64,000 nucleotides of DNA from Lepidonotus clava (GCA_936440205.1 OW387150.1:33713795-33777794), one strand, 5' to 3'. Positions 50,591-62,680 are shown, counted from the stretch's first letter. The notes: a model not told the origin generated them from the letters alone. Made by a program: numbers and translations.

Positions 50591-51133
50591 TAATAGTAGC
50601 GATGAAACTCATAAATGGAAAGTACCATTTGCCTCTTGTTCAGCATTAGAAATGAATTTATAACACTTTGTTTATGAACAACTTTGACCTATACACGAGA
50701 TGAAATTCACTACCCTTAGAATATATAAAAGTAACTAATAAATTCTGTTTTCAGGCAAGTTAGCAATAATGAAATGGAAATGACATCGCGTAGCCACCCT
50801 CCGCAGGACAGATATAGTTCTTATTGACTAAAAGTAAAAAGTATGATAAGTTTTAAACTCAAAAGGGCACTGAAGGGTAATTGGGTGATAAAATCATTCG
50901 CAAATCACATTTTCGTCTACCACTCTGCTGACAGCTTCAAATTATTTTTAAATCATACTGTAATTTTATCTGAATAATAAACTTGGACGTAGCATAATAT
51001 GGTGCTTTTGGGCACTCCCATGAGAAGCATCTACACAGTACTCTAATTGTAATTATTTGAGCTTTCACTTTAGTGTTCATTTAGCTATAATCCAGGGCTA
51101 CAATCTGAGCATCTTCCAAAGATGAGGCATAAG
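50591..51133. other. no recognised feature
   Basis: AT-rich spacer. Nothing specific. Confidence 0.35.
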
Positions 51134-51240
51134 GGCTTTCCATTAAGTATGTACGCATCAAGGGCGGGGGAGGGAGGGTCTGAGATTTTTGAAAATGTGC
51201 ATATATATGTTCTGGTACAAATCGAATGCATAAGGAAGTA
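51134..51240 (+). mobile_element. MITE with GGCCTTCCATTAAGTA ends, truncated copy 3
   Basis: GGCTTTCCATTAAGTATGTA, a G-rich tract and GGTCTGAGATTTTTGAAAAT match 20833-20900. The opposite end is missing. Confidence 0.7.
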
Positions 51241-52476
51241 ATAGAAAATGTTCAGGTTTTTAGAGTTGTTACTTGTGTCCCAGATCTATAGGTAAGTTAT
51301 GTTTAAATCTTCAGTAGGTTTTGTAATAGATGTCAATTATGTAGCCCTCTTTCTATATGAAATCCCTTTTGTGGCACATTTATAAGGTAGTCAGGACTAG
51401 TAAATGAAATATATGGTAGCGGTACCTGCAGGCAGTTGGCAGCCATGGATTGGGATACTAAAAAAAAGTGTCGGAAGAGTTCATCAACCACTTTGGTTCA
51501 AAAGGTGGTGTATAAAGATGGGCCATAAAAGTGAATGTAGTAAGAATAGTGTTACAAAGTATTGCACAATACTACCAGGCTCATATCACACCTCTTAAAT
51601 CTCAACTCAATGCCAAACAAGTAACACTACCTTCCTGTTCAAATTCTTTGACACTGTTGGCCATGGGTGTCTCGAATTACTCCCTCTTCCTCTTCCGTCT
51701 AATTATACTTCTGGAATTAAACTTGTAAGGTAAACGATTTGCAGCATCTCTTTGTAAATTAATTTTATTCAATTGCTCTTATCCCAAGTAATTGATATCA
51801 TCTGAAAGGAGCCACGAGTGGCCCAACCTTGGATTCAGTAATAATGAGCTATTATGCATTGAAAAATTTAAGTAACGCTTGTGTAGAGTTACAGATACTG
51901 GTATCTGGGTTAAACGTGCTTACATTGTCATGGGTCTTAGAAGACCCAATGTATATAATTATTTCAGAGATTGTGTCATCACCACATATGATGAGACATT
52001 AAATGCCTTCTAGTGTGTTGAAGCATAATAATTATATTGTTGCATATAGCGTATTAATAATTAATTCATTGACAATCTTTGCAGTATGAATAAGTTCAAG
52101 ATAGAATACAAGGGTTACCAAAACAGCTGATGATTTAGGCAGAAAATTCAAAGTACCTGCTTGGATATCTAAAGTCTCCTAACCTATACATTCCGTTATC
52201 TAAAACCAAATACCTGGACGGAGAGTGTAGCCCCATACTTGTCATTATAAAATTGCCCTATTAGTGGTTTGAGATTTTAGAATCTGATATATTCATCCAT
52301 TAGTACCATTACTTGAGAGTACGTCTTAAAAATGTGTAGACCCATTTCAGTAGCCAACAGTTGCTGACAGAACTGAGTTGAAAGAGGCTTCGGTAGCACC
52401 AGCCTCCCAATAAACCCTAATTGGATAAAGAAGGGTGATACCCTAAAGCCAAACCCCAATTTGGCAACTAAACTTT
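51241..52476. other. no recognised feature
   Basis: Non-coding AT-rich DNA with no supported feature. Confidence 0.4.
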
Positions 52477-52695
52477 TAAGCCCCATACCCACTAAGCGAT
52501 ATTACCAGCGACAGATGATGGGAAATGGGCAGAATCGGCCGAGTCCTATGATCCCCTGTTAGTATGGTATATTGAAATGCATGTTTGATATGAATCGCTG
52601 GTAAAATTGGCTGACTCTTGGAGTAGAGTCGGCTGATTTTAGCACCAATAATCGGCCGACTCTGGACAAAATCGCCTAGTGGGTATGGGGCTTTA
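52477..52695. mobile_element. MITE of the AAAGCCC/CCACTA group
   Basis: The left end TTAAGCCCCATACCCACTAA is mirrored on the right by CTAGTGGGTATGGGGCTTTA. Inside, AATCGGCCGA and TCGGCTGATT repeat in both orientations. Confidence 0.8.
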
Positions 52696-52840
52696 GTAGC
52701 CCGGCAATAAGTGTTAACCCTTTCCTTCTATGGTGACAAGTGGTTTTCAGTGGTCCTGGTCGCTGTTTGAGGAAAGGGTTAACACTAATCGCCGGGCTAC
52801 TAAATTTTTAGTCACCCAAGTGGGGAAGTGGTTTTATTGT
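52691..52840. mobile_element. small palindrome plus right end of the CCCCACTTGGG family
   Basis: GTAGCCCGGCAATAAGTGTT and AACACTAATCGCCGGGCTAC are inverse arms around about 70 bp, and GTTAACCC/GGGTTAAC lies next to them. TTTTAGTCACCCAAGTGGGG then resembles the right end of 24888-25268. It abuts the preceding MITE. Confidence 0.55.
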
Positions 52841-53149
52841 GCACCTTCACCTTTCAAGAAGGATTCATTGATGTGCATTTCAATCCTTGACAAGACTCAT
52901 TTACGCAGCTATTCTAAGACATAATAAGGGTACATGGATTCTCATTAGCGGGACTCACAGTGAACGTCAATAATCCCCTGTAATTAATCTCCTCCTTAAC
53001 TGTGTTTGTGAAGTCATTATTAAATTTTATTGAAGTAATCAATCCTCATTCTATGCTTGCTCAGGATGAATGATGTGAATTTATCATTAATCCTTTCCAA
53101 TTCCTCCCTTAATCAACAAATTTCTCATCAGCCCAGATATTACTTGTAC
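52841..53149. other. no recognised feature
   Basis: Spacer before the 45-bp array. Confidence 0.35.
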
Positions 53150-53705
53150 TGTTATCCTGCCACACTTATTCCATGTCCCCTTGAAACCATTTACATCATG
53201 TCTATCGCACTGATCCCAGGTCCCGTTTATATCACTTACAGTATGTCTGTCACATTGATCACACATATATTATACATTTACATCAGTTAAAGTGTGGCTC
53301 ATTAGCCAGGATGTAACTTGTACTGTTATCCTGTCACACTGATCATACATCCATTTACATAAGTTACAGCCTGTCTGTCCCACTCATCACATATCACCTT
53401 TACAGCAGTTACAGTGTTTCTGTCACACTGATCAGTCACCTACTTAACATTAGTTGATGTGTGTCTGTCACATTGATCACAGGTCCCCTTTACATCATTT
53501 ACAGTGTGTCTGTCACACTGATCACACTTCTCCTTTACATCAGTAACAGCGTGGCTGTCACACCGGTCACACACCCTTTACATCAGTTACAGTGTGACCA
53601 TCACACTAATCACATACCCGATTACATCAGTTACAGTGTGTCTCTCACACTGATCACACTTCCCCTTTACATCAGTTACAGTGTGTCTTTCTCACTGATC
53701 AAATT
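53150..53705. repeat. 45-bp diverged minisatellite, about 12 copies
   Basis: TACATCAGTTACAGTGTGTC and TGTCACACTGATCACAC recur about every 45 bases, more diverged on the left. Not coding. Confidence 0.85.
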
Positions 53706-55264
53706 ATATTGAAAGTGCCTTTTGTCTTCAACAAGTGGTCTCATGTGATACCGTGCTGAAATGTTTAATGGAAAGCACGCATGATTTTAAAACGGGTGAC
53801 TTTAAACTGTTGGTCCATCTGTCACGGAGCAATTAAGGAATTCAATTTTGGTAGTTCAAGTTGACTAAAAAGTATTCTTCTTTCGTTGGCTTATTTAGTT
53901 AAAGGTCTTGCCAATCCCTCACAGATAATACATCCTATTAACCGCTCTTTGGAGGCTTAACCTTAATTCCCATTTGATTGGGTTTATTTTTGGTGTTCCG
54001 TACGGCTGAGCTTCCGATATAAGAATTAGAACTTAATATGGTCTGTCAATGCCCATGTGCAGGTTAAGAGGATTCCATCTCTATTACCAGCTGATAATCA
54101 CTGTCAGCTCAAAATAAACTGGTAAAAAAAGACAATTGTGCCAATTGAAGCTGTGGCCTTTTAGAATGGGACCACTTATGTGCCATTTTTGACATAAGTA
54201 GATGTTAAGCCAAGCAACAGTCCTCTTCTGAAACGTTACAACTAATAAGGAGGTTGCTGTTATGATTTGGACCTTAGCTATTGTATGTTCCTTTGACTGT
54301 TAGCCAATATGCTTTATTGAAATGCTTTATCAGAATAACTGCAAAAATTACTGGATGCCTCTAACGGCGGTTTCATCAATCCATTTCAATATAGCATACT
54401 GATGGGTGATCAGAGGAACCTACGATTAATGAGGTTGAAATCATCCTGGAACTGAAAGGGGGGCCAAACGAATATAATTGACAACATTTCCAAAACTCAG
54501 ATAAGTATAGAAATATGTTAGATGAGTCCAGTTAAGGTCAGTCGTAAAATATCAGCTGTGAAAACTAGCTCAAACTGATGTAAATTTCCATGAGAGGTGG
54601 TAATATTTCCATTTGTTTGAAAACAAGTCCATTTTTGCAGATTGACATTAATTCAATTGACCAAGGAAAACTTGTTTTTAGTGTTTTTCTGCCGAGCTTT
54701 TCCATCTTTTTACCATGATTAATTAAACTAAATCTAATTGAATTGACAGCCATGTAGATCAATTTTACTATTGCAGAATTAAGTAAAGTGCTATAGATAG
54801 AATTTAAAAAGCTGTGATACAATAGCCTTCAATAATAGGCCCATATACATGTGTGTCTGTCAGTAATCAGTAATATAAGGGCTAACAAAGGAGGACTGGC
54901 CCGGGGCACTGCCCGGAGAATGGAAAGACTTCTTAGAAGATGAAACACCTGATAACTCTCCATTCACTACTGTAATTAGCAAACTGAGAGTGTTCTGAAG
55001 GCTACAAAGGCCTTATCCGCCTGTTGGCTGTTCAATCAAGGTTGTATTCTCATTCTTCACCTTCAGGCCGCTTGGCCCGAAGATGTTATTCCCAGTAAAT
55101 ATAGAAGTAAGATTACCCTTTTTCACAGTGGGACAACCCACCTTTCAAGAAGTCGGGTACACGCCTTCGGCATATGGTGATCTATTTTCATTTGGGGTTC
55201 TAGCCCGATCCTTTGATATTTGTTTGTTTGATCCGTACTGTGAGCTTCCCATTTAGTTTGTCCC
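53706..55264. other. no recognised feature
   Basis: AT-rich non-coding DNA. A short reverse-strand frame at 54565-54822 has no domain. Confidence 0.4.
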
Positions 55265-57310
55265 TATCTTATGCTAACCGTTGATTCTATCCCTCCCCAG
55301 GCTAACTATTGGTTCCATCATTACCTCGGGCTACATGTTTTATCTGCCCTACCCTGGCTATGTGCTGCTTCTGTCCCTACCTTGGGTTACACATTGGTTC
55401 CATCATTACTCTGGGCTACCCATTGGTTCCATTCCTATCCAAGTCTACCAATAGGTTCCATCTCTACCCTGCACTATTTTTTTTTATAGTTTTATAGTTC
55501 TGCCCTACCCTGCACTACCCATTACTTCAATTCCTACCCTGGACTAACATTGTTCCAATCCCTACCCATGGCTTCCAGTTTTTCTACCCTGGGCTATGCA
55601 TTTTGCTCTTCTCTACTCTAGGCTACCCATTGGTTCCACCTACCTTGGGCTAGCCATTAGTTCCATTCCTTCTGTGGGCATTCCTTGTGTTCCATCCTAA
55701 CCCTGGGCTTCCTGTTGATTCTGTTGAACACTGGACTACCAATTTCCTTTTTCTACCCTGGGCTGGCCATAAGTTCCATTCCTTCCGCAGGCATTTCTCT
55801 CGTTCCATCCCAGCCCTGGGCTTCCCATTGTTCCAACCCTGGGCTACCTGTTGGTTCCATACCAACCCTGGGCTATGTGTTGGTTCTGTTTCTGCCCTGG
55901 GCTACCAATCAGTGCGTTCCATCCTACCCTGGGCCACTTCTTTTTTTCCATTTTCCTGCCTCTACACTGGGCTATTTGTTGGTTTCATCCCTACCATGCA
56001 CTACCCTAGGCCTACCCTGGGCTACCCGTTTGTTCCATCCCCACTCTTCTCTACCCTTGGCTTCCATTCCTACCCTGAGGTACTCATTGGTTCCATCCCT
56101 ACCCTGGGCCACCCTTGGCTTCAATTCCTATCTATGGCTACCCATTAGTTCCTTCCCTACTATGGGCTACCTGTTGGTTCTCTTCCTACCCTGGGGCTAA
56201 CATTTGGTTTCATTCCTATCCTTGAACTACCCGTTGGTTCCGTCCCTACCCTGGACTACCTGTTAGTTCTGTCTCTACCCTTGACTACCTGTTGGTTTCA
56301 TCCCTACCCTTAGCTACCTGTTGGTTACATCCCTACCCCAGGCTTCCCATTGTTTCTATCCCTACCCTGGGGCTAACGTTTGGTTCCATTCCTATCCTAG
56401 TCTACCAATTGGTTCCATTCCTACCCTGGGCTACCCACTGTTTTGTCCTTACCCTTGCATTGGTTGCCTGTTAGTTCTGTCCCTACCATGCACTAAGCGT
56501 CGGTTCTGCCCCTCCCCTAAGCTTCCTGTTGGTTTCGTCCCTGCCCCTAGCTATACACATTGGTTCCATCCCTACCATTGGCTACCCGTTGGTTCCATTC
56601 CTACCCTGGGCTATGCATTGGTTCAGTGCCTACCCCAGGCTACCCATTGGTTCCATTCCTACCCTGGGCTACAAGTTGGTTCTATCCCTACCCTGGGCTA
56701 CCCTTTGGTTCCGTCCCTACCCTCAGCTATGCACTGGTTCCATCCCTATCCTAGTCACCCAATTTGTTAACCTGGGCTACCTGTTAGTTCTGTCCATACC
56801 CTGGGATACCCATTAGTTTTGTCCCTACCAAATTCTACTCATTGGTTCAATCCCTACCCTGGGCTATGCATTAATTCCATCCCTACCCTAGGCTACCCAC
56901 TGGTTTCATCATATCATACCCATTGGTTCAATCCCTACCCTGGGCTACCTGTTTAGTTCTGTCCATACCCTGGTCTACCCATTGGTTTTGTCTCTACCAT
57001 AGGCTACCCATTGGTTTTCTCCATACCCTGGTCTACCTATTGGTTTCATTCCTACCCTTGGCTACCCGTTGGTTCTATTCCTACCTCGGGCTACCCGTTG
57101 GTTCCATCCCTATCCTATAGTCTACCAATTCGTTCTGTCCCTACCATGAGCTACCAGTTTGTTCTATTTCCTTCCCTGGGCTATGCATTGCTTCCATTCC
57201 TACCCTGGGCTACAAGTAGGTTCTCTCTCTACCCTGTGCTACCCATTGGTTCTTTCCCTGCCTGTTGATTCAATGCTCACCCTGGGCTACCCATTGGCTT
57301 CATCCTTACC
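55265..57310. repeat. 29-bp minisatellite, about 70 copies
   Basis: The unit is GGGCTACCCATTGGTTCCAT followed by CCCTACCCT, with many point variants. A break at 55470-55500 carries a short T-run. Several forward frames stay open and predict proline/tryptophan-rich repeats. These are artefacts. Confidence 0.93.
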
Positions 57311-57944
57311 CTGAGCAACCCTTTTGTCTTAGTAATATAGAGAATATCAGAACAGGGTATCAGCATATTTATCCCAACTACCGAAATGGAAGGGTGTAGG
57401 GAGCTCGATAGACCCCACAGCCTACCCCTCCCCCTGCCCTGATTCAGTTGTATGTAGAGATATGACAGCGTGGAGACCTGGGTCTGCGTCAGTCCAAGGC
57501 CCACCACCATGCCTCAATCAAAGGATGTGGCATAATGAGATGGGGCTCCCAAACAGATCAAGTGTGATCATTCCCGGACATAGTTCGGACTATCAGATAT
57601 TCCCTGTCGATTTTGTCAGCCAAGTTTGACACAAAATAACTGTTCATTTTCTTTGTGAAAGAAAAAATGATAAACCTATAAGGGAATGACTCATTTCAAG
57701 TAAGACGCTCTGTTTGACGTGAGATAAGGATGATTGAGACAAACCCCCAAGGTCTGCGGGTGAACCTGTCACAGGCAGCTCTCGTCTATAGCAACACATA
57801 TTGCCGTAGCTAAATTCTTTGAACTCCATTTTAATCACACTATAACGCCACATACATCTCGCCCTTATGGTGGGCAGTGGTCTGTAAAAACCTTTCGCTA
57901 AGTGCATTTTCCTTTTACAGTTTGTATGTGCCTATTTGCCATAG
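57311..57944. other. no recognised feature
   Basis: Non-coding spacer. A reverse-strand frame at 57644-57907 has no domain. Confidence 0.35.
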
Positions 57945-58350
57945 CGCGAATAGGATGTCAATCTCACGCTTCGTCAGAGGTTGTTATAGAATATGATATC
58001 TTATGTATAAGTGTGATTTTTACGTCATATTGAAGGGAATCTGGAATATCACAACATGCGACTCCAGGTGGTCCCCTGCTGAATGCAAATAGGATGTCAA
58101 TCTCATGCTTCGTCAGAGGTTGTTATAGAATATGATATCTTATGTATAAATGTGATTTATATGTCATATCGAAAGGAATCTGGAATATCACAACATGCGA
58201 CTCCAGGTGGTCCCCTGCTGTTTGCAAATAGGATGTCAATTTCACACTTCGTCAGAGGTATGATATCTTATGTATAAATGTGATTTATACATCACAACTA
58301 AGTGAACCTGAATATCACGACATGGGACGGAGTGTCAGTCCCCTGGTGCA
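57945..58350. repeat. 139-bp tandem repeat, about three copies
   Basis: AGGATGTCAATCTCACGCTT starts near 57952 and recurs near 58091 and 58230. TATGATATCTTATGTATAA and CGACTCCAGGTGGTCCCCTG are shared. The third copy has internal deletions. Confidence 0.9.
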
Positions 58351-58593
58351 GTAGTCATTAGGAGAGAGATGTGTCACACACACACTGCCAGAGCCGAATA
58401 ATGTGATCAGAGAACCACTATGTCTCTGATTGAGTTATCACCACCACTCACAGGCCTAGAGTATGCTTATCACTGCCTGCAATCCTAAATCAGGTAGCGT
58501 AAGAGCAACGAGTATTTTTACGACAAATATATATGAATCAGAACCAAATCCCAGACAATGATGTGGAGGCCATTGGTTTGACATGGTCGAATA

Positions 58594-58800
58594 AAGGTCC
58601 TGTTACACTACGCGACATGATCTGCGATATGACAATATAATAGAGGATTGGCACATAACAGAGATATAATTCTTTGTTTCACATACGCAACATAATCTGA
58701 ATTGCCAATCTTTAATAATTATATGACTCCTGAATGTGAATTTGTCTGTAATATGATTTTATTGTGTCGATATTGTATCCCAGGTTGTGAAGTGTCATAC
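58594..58800 (+). mobile_element. MITE of the TTACACTACGCGACAT subfamily, copy 2
   Basis: AAAGGTCCTGTTACACTACG and GATCTGCGATATGACAATAT match 32889-32935 and the inverse of 62330-62390. The right end is diverged. Confidence 0.55.
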
Positions 58801-59054
58801 CGCTTTTAGACGGTGAAGAGGTCATGTCTCATTAATGATTCAGAGATGCTATGCCTGCGTCAGTGCACATTTGCTCTACAAAGATGTCAACGGTTTCTGG
58901 GTCGAGGCCCTGCTCCAACCCCTGCTCTGGTGGGTCCCTTTTTTTTTTTCTTTTTTTTTTTTATTGCGTTTATTCATAGCCAAACTTTCAGGTAAATAAC
59001 CTGATCTTCCAAGCGTGCTAGTCTTGGTACAACTAAGGCACTACATTTATAGAT

Positions 59055-59362
59055 ATAAAAATAAACAATTACACAGAATACAAGTTATATATCATAGTAA
59101 ACCGTGCACTACCTTAACTAGTCGTCAGTTAGGTAAAAACACAGGGTTAGACACTATTTATGAAAATAAATAATTACACAGAATACAAGTTATATATCAC
59201 AGTACACCTTGCATTACCATAACTAGTTGTCAGTTAGGTAAAACACAGGGTTAGACACTATTTATGAAAATATACAATTACACAGTATACAAGTTATATA
59301 TCGTAGTATACCCTGCATTAACATGACTAGTTGTCAGTCAGGTAAAAACACAGGGTTAGACA
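59055..59362 (-). repeat. three tandem ~105-bp repeats in the LINE 3' untranslated region
   Basis: AATTACACAGAATACAAGTT, CAGTTAGGTAAAAACACAGG and TTAGACACTATTTATGAAAA recur at about 59066, 59171 and 59276. They sit between the stop codon and the poly(A) tail. Confidence 0.88.
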
Positions 59363-61917
59363 CTATTTATAACCTTCAATATATGTACTAAAGTCCTTAG
59401 AGATACGGCTCTGAAAATCAAACTTAGAGTCAGTATGTTGACACTCGTGTGATAACTTGTTCCACAAGGATATTCCACGAACATACGGAGAACTTATATA
59501 CTTCTTACTTATCATTCTCTCCGTTTTAAACACTATTTTCTGCGCACTCCTTTTTTGTCTAACGGGGACTCTTAATTTATCAACAATTCTACTATTTCTA
59601 TACATTAACATTAACAATTGCTTATCACATCTCTGCAGTACACTTGCAAGCTTCGATTCTTGATGTAGCTCAATACGAGTCATACGATATCCAAGCGGAT
59701 GGCCGAAGCTGGTTCGTAATCCACGATTTTGTAACTTTTGCAGGTTGAGATACTCTCGTTGATTACGCGATTTATAAAGGTAACAACAGTAATCTAAAAT
59801 CGGCAAAATGGTTTGTTTATACAGTTATATGGAAGCCTTTTTGGTCAAGTACCGTCTGATTTTACTAAATTGAAAAAGTTTTCTATTTACTCGATCATAA
59901 ACATTATTGAGGTGAGTACAAAGGGACATTTCTGAATCCAGAGTTACACCCAGATAATTATAAGTAATTACATGATCTAGCTTTTTAGCCGATATACTAA
60001 CACCCAAAAAATTAGTTTTCTCCAATTTTTGACGTGTAGACACCAGCATACTTTTTGTTTTTGTAACATTTACTTTTAAACCGTTTTCACTACACCATAA
60101 GGCAAATAAGTTCAAATCATCCTGTAAGTCAGTGGTCACTTTGTTGACATCCTTATCAGAGGTATATATTACACAATCATCTGCATATAATAACACATTA
60201 CATCTTTCAAAAACAGTAAATACATGTGACCCATCAGGGGGAAAGGATGCTTCAGGCGGAAATTTAACATTGAAGAGGATGGGATAAGCTTTCAAATGAT
60301 ACCAAAAATGTGATATTGTGTTGACTATAAAAGAAGTTACAGGTTATAGAACATAGGAACGTCAATGTTCTTGAAAAAGACAATAACATGAATTATTCAG
60401 CATTTACTGAGTTATGCGATAACAAAACATAATTCTTGAAAAACATGAATGGCCATTTATAAAATACTACTGTGATCATAACTTTTGACCTAAAATGATA
60501 TTGTTTATCTGTTTGAAGTGGGAATTTTTCAAGTTAAATTTTTCAACATGATGTCACAATGTTTTTGATAAATCACTAAAATTATTGTCTCCATGGCAAC
60601 CAAATTACTATTGTTTAGTAAATTTTGGAAGTAAAACGTTCCATTGACATTCCAAATAAGGATATTTTGGAATGAAATAGAATCTTTTGAGTAGGTCGGT
60701 TGAATTGTACACAAAAAGTTAGTCAAAGACAGTTTTAACACTATTTTTCATTAAATTACTCATATCTCCTTAAATATTAGTCCTAGGGGATAGGAAAAAT
60801 CCCCCCTGGAGCATCCTTTCTCCCTGTTGAGTCACACATCATTTATGTAAAGAATAAACAGTAAAGGACCTAAGACAGATCCTTGTGGTACTCCCGCAGT
60901 TACAGTTACATTTTCAGACAACATGTTATTGAAAAACGTTTTTTGAGTTCGAGTTAAGTAACTTCGAAGCCACATTAGACTTTTAATATGAAGACCCATC
61001 ATAGAAAGCTTATTTATTAATCTACCATGGTGTATACTGTCAAAAGCCTTTGAGACGTCCACATATACCCAGCCCGTTAGCTCACCCTTGTTCAAGTTAT
61101 TATAAATATCATCAGTTAAATCATAAGTGGCTAGAAGTGTTGAACTACCAGGGACAAAACCATATTGGCGTTCATCTAATAAAACATTGTCAGTAATATA
61201 ATTATACAATCTCTTATGGATCAATTTCTCAAACACCTTGCCGGGGAGCGGAACAATAGTTATAGGACGCCAATTTGTAGTCCTTGTCAAGTCACCTCCT
61301 TTTGGAATAGGTGTTATGCTCCCTGTGGCCCATGCTCTAGGGAAGCATCCAGATGTGATTGAGCAATTGTAAATATCAGTTAGCATATTCCTTAGGGCTA
61401 TCAACGCAACTTTAATTACAGTTGAACTTATATGTTCAAGACCACTTGACTTGGAGACTTCAATTTGTTCCAACTCATGAAGAACTTCCTCTATTGTTAT
61501 TTCCTCAAACATTTCAACATCTACATTGTTAAAGAATTCAGTACCATCACCCCAATTCCCCACATGAGATAACTCATTACTTATCGATTGGCCAACATTT
61601 GCATAGAATTCATTAATGAAGTTACTCTCCTGACCAGTACCAATGAGTTCACCATCGTCACGCTTCAGGGTATAATGTATTACACTATCACTTGGGTTAT
61701 GTATTAATGACCTTATGTCGCGCCAAAAACGTTTTGGGTCTTTTTTGTTATTGTCCAATTTTGATTTAATATAATGTCCTTTAGCCTTACAGATTTCACT
61801 AAGGCATTTATTTCTAAGGTATCTTGCCATACTAAGATAAAATTCATTATTTGTACACTTTGCACGTCTAGCATAGTAGTCCCTTTGATGTAGGTCAGTT
61901 AAAGGTGGTATTACTAA
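59363..61917 (-). pseudogene. LINE reverse transcriptase and C-terminal domain
   Basis: From the 61917 end: RDYYARRAKCTNN and KRFWRDIRSL (linker), then reverse transcriptase motifs ITPIPKGGDLTRT with NWRPITIVPL, YGFVPGSSTLLATYDL, VYVDVSKAFDSIHHGRL, GVPQGSVLGPLLFILYINDV, and after the MITE LLYADDCVIY with catalytic ADD. The domain continues through NGLKVNVTKTKSML and NYLGVTLDSEMS to a C-terminal part PILDYCCYLYKS through SLWNKLSHECQ. Two lesions are visible: the MITE, and one in-frame TAA at 59825-59827. The upstream reading frame runs on through the adjacent hairpin element to about 62184, which is fortuitous. Such proteins act by target-primed reverse transcription. This copy cannot, as its endonuclease is gone. 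Confidence 0.85.
60226..60835. mobile_element. 610-bp MITE inserted in the LINE
   Basis: The left end GTGACCCATCAGGGGGAAAG and the inverse of the right end GTGACTCAACAGGGAGAAAG continue alike for about 35-40 bp (GATGCTYCAGG). ACAT flanks it directly at 60222-60225 and 60836-60839, a 4-bp target duplication. The interior is AT-rich and non-coding. Removing the element and one ACAT rejoins the LINE frame at INDV-FTVFE. Confidence 0.9.
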
Positions 61918-62178
61918 TATAAGAAGACCTGCGGGGGTCGTCAGAGGGTGCCTGTACGACCCATAGGGGACCGTTACGTACTGAGAGCGAAGCCTGAGGT
62001 AAGTATGATCCCCATGGGTCATACAGGCACCCGAGGATGACCCTAAGGGTCTTCTATGTCTTATCACCCAAACAATTGTCAAAATGTCTAAAATATGGTG
62101 AATGACAAGCTGTACATTCAGCCTGTCAATACGCACTGACCCTTGTACAGACCGCTGCACGGCTGTGCGGGTGATAAA
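61918..62178 (+). mobile_element. hairpin-plus-tail element, copy abutting the LINE
   Basis: The palindrome runs from AAGAAGACCTGCGGGGGTCG to CCCTAAGGGTCTTCT (61921-62062). Its arms share CCTGTACGACCCATAGGGG and the inverse form. The tail includes GCCTGTCAATACGCACTGAC and ends GCGGGTGATAAA, as in 44078-44470. Confidence 0.8.
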
Positions 62179-62189
62179 GTACACGACTT

Positions 62190-62395
62190 AGGCTGCATAT
62201 TGATACATAACGATGATTTTACAGACAAATTTGCATGTATGAGTCATGTTATAATCAAAAATTGACACTTTGGAGTATTTTACACGTGTGTAACAAAACA
62301 TTATGCCTCTAATATGTATATATTGTCTCTGCGACATTGTCATATGACAACTAAATACAATGTTTTGTAGTGTAATAAGGCCTCTATAAGGTTAA
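62190..62395 (-). mobile_element. MITE of the TTACACTACGCGACAT subfamily, copy 3
   Basis: On the reverse strand GGCCTTATTACACTACAAAA and TGTCATATGACAATGTCGCA match the start of 58594-58800. ACAGACAAATTTGCAT matches the inverse of 33025-33045. Confidence 0.55.
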
Positions 62396-62406
62396 CGCTC
62401 TGCACC

Positions 62407-62639
62407 TCAAGACCCATACCTAGGAGGCAATTTGAGTGAAGCTGATCAACTGATCACCGCTAAAATCAGCTGATTCTATCAGAATAATTGGCCAATTCCA
62501 GCAGTGTTTCATATCAGATATATGCATATTTCAATATTGTATACCAATTTGTGAACTGAATCTTGCATAAAGCACTTGATTCTTTTAGTAGTAGTCGCCC
62601 AATTGTCACCGATTCAGCCTAGTGGGTATGCGGCTTTAA
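62407..62639. mobile_element. MITE of the AAAGCCC/CCACTA group, diverged
   Basis: The right end CCTAGTGGGTATGCGGCTTT is typical. The left end TCAAGACCCATACCTAGGAG is its diverged inverse. ATATGCATATTTCAATATTG and ATCAGCTGATT recall 52540-52640. Confidence 0.6.
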
Positions 62640-62680
62640 GGTTGTCCCAGTCACATCAGAGGACAGCGGCTTGTAAAGGT

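Larger units (their letters stand above)
58939..61917 (-). mobile_element. 5'-truncated LINE (CR1/L2-type group) with nested MITE
   Basis: Read on the reverse strand, the element runs from a truncated linker region through a reverse transcriptase and C-terminal domain to a 3' untranslated region and a poly(A) tail (poly-T at 58939-58962). The endonuclease domain expected upstream is absent: a hairpin element abuts at 61918. The clade is judged only from the general layout. A 610-bp MITE lies inside the reverse transcriptase (60226-60835). The interior is otherwise almost unbroken, so the insertion is fairly recent. Confidence 0.85.

Noticed and set aside
55271-57268. Repetitive tryptophan/proline-rich frames
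   Set aside because: By-products of the 29-bp array. They change frame often and have no domain.
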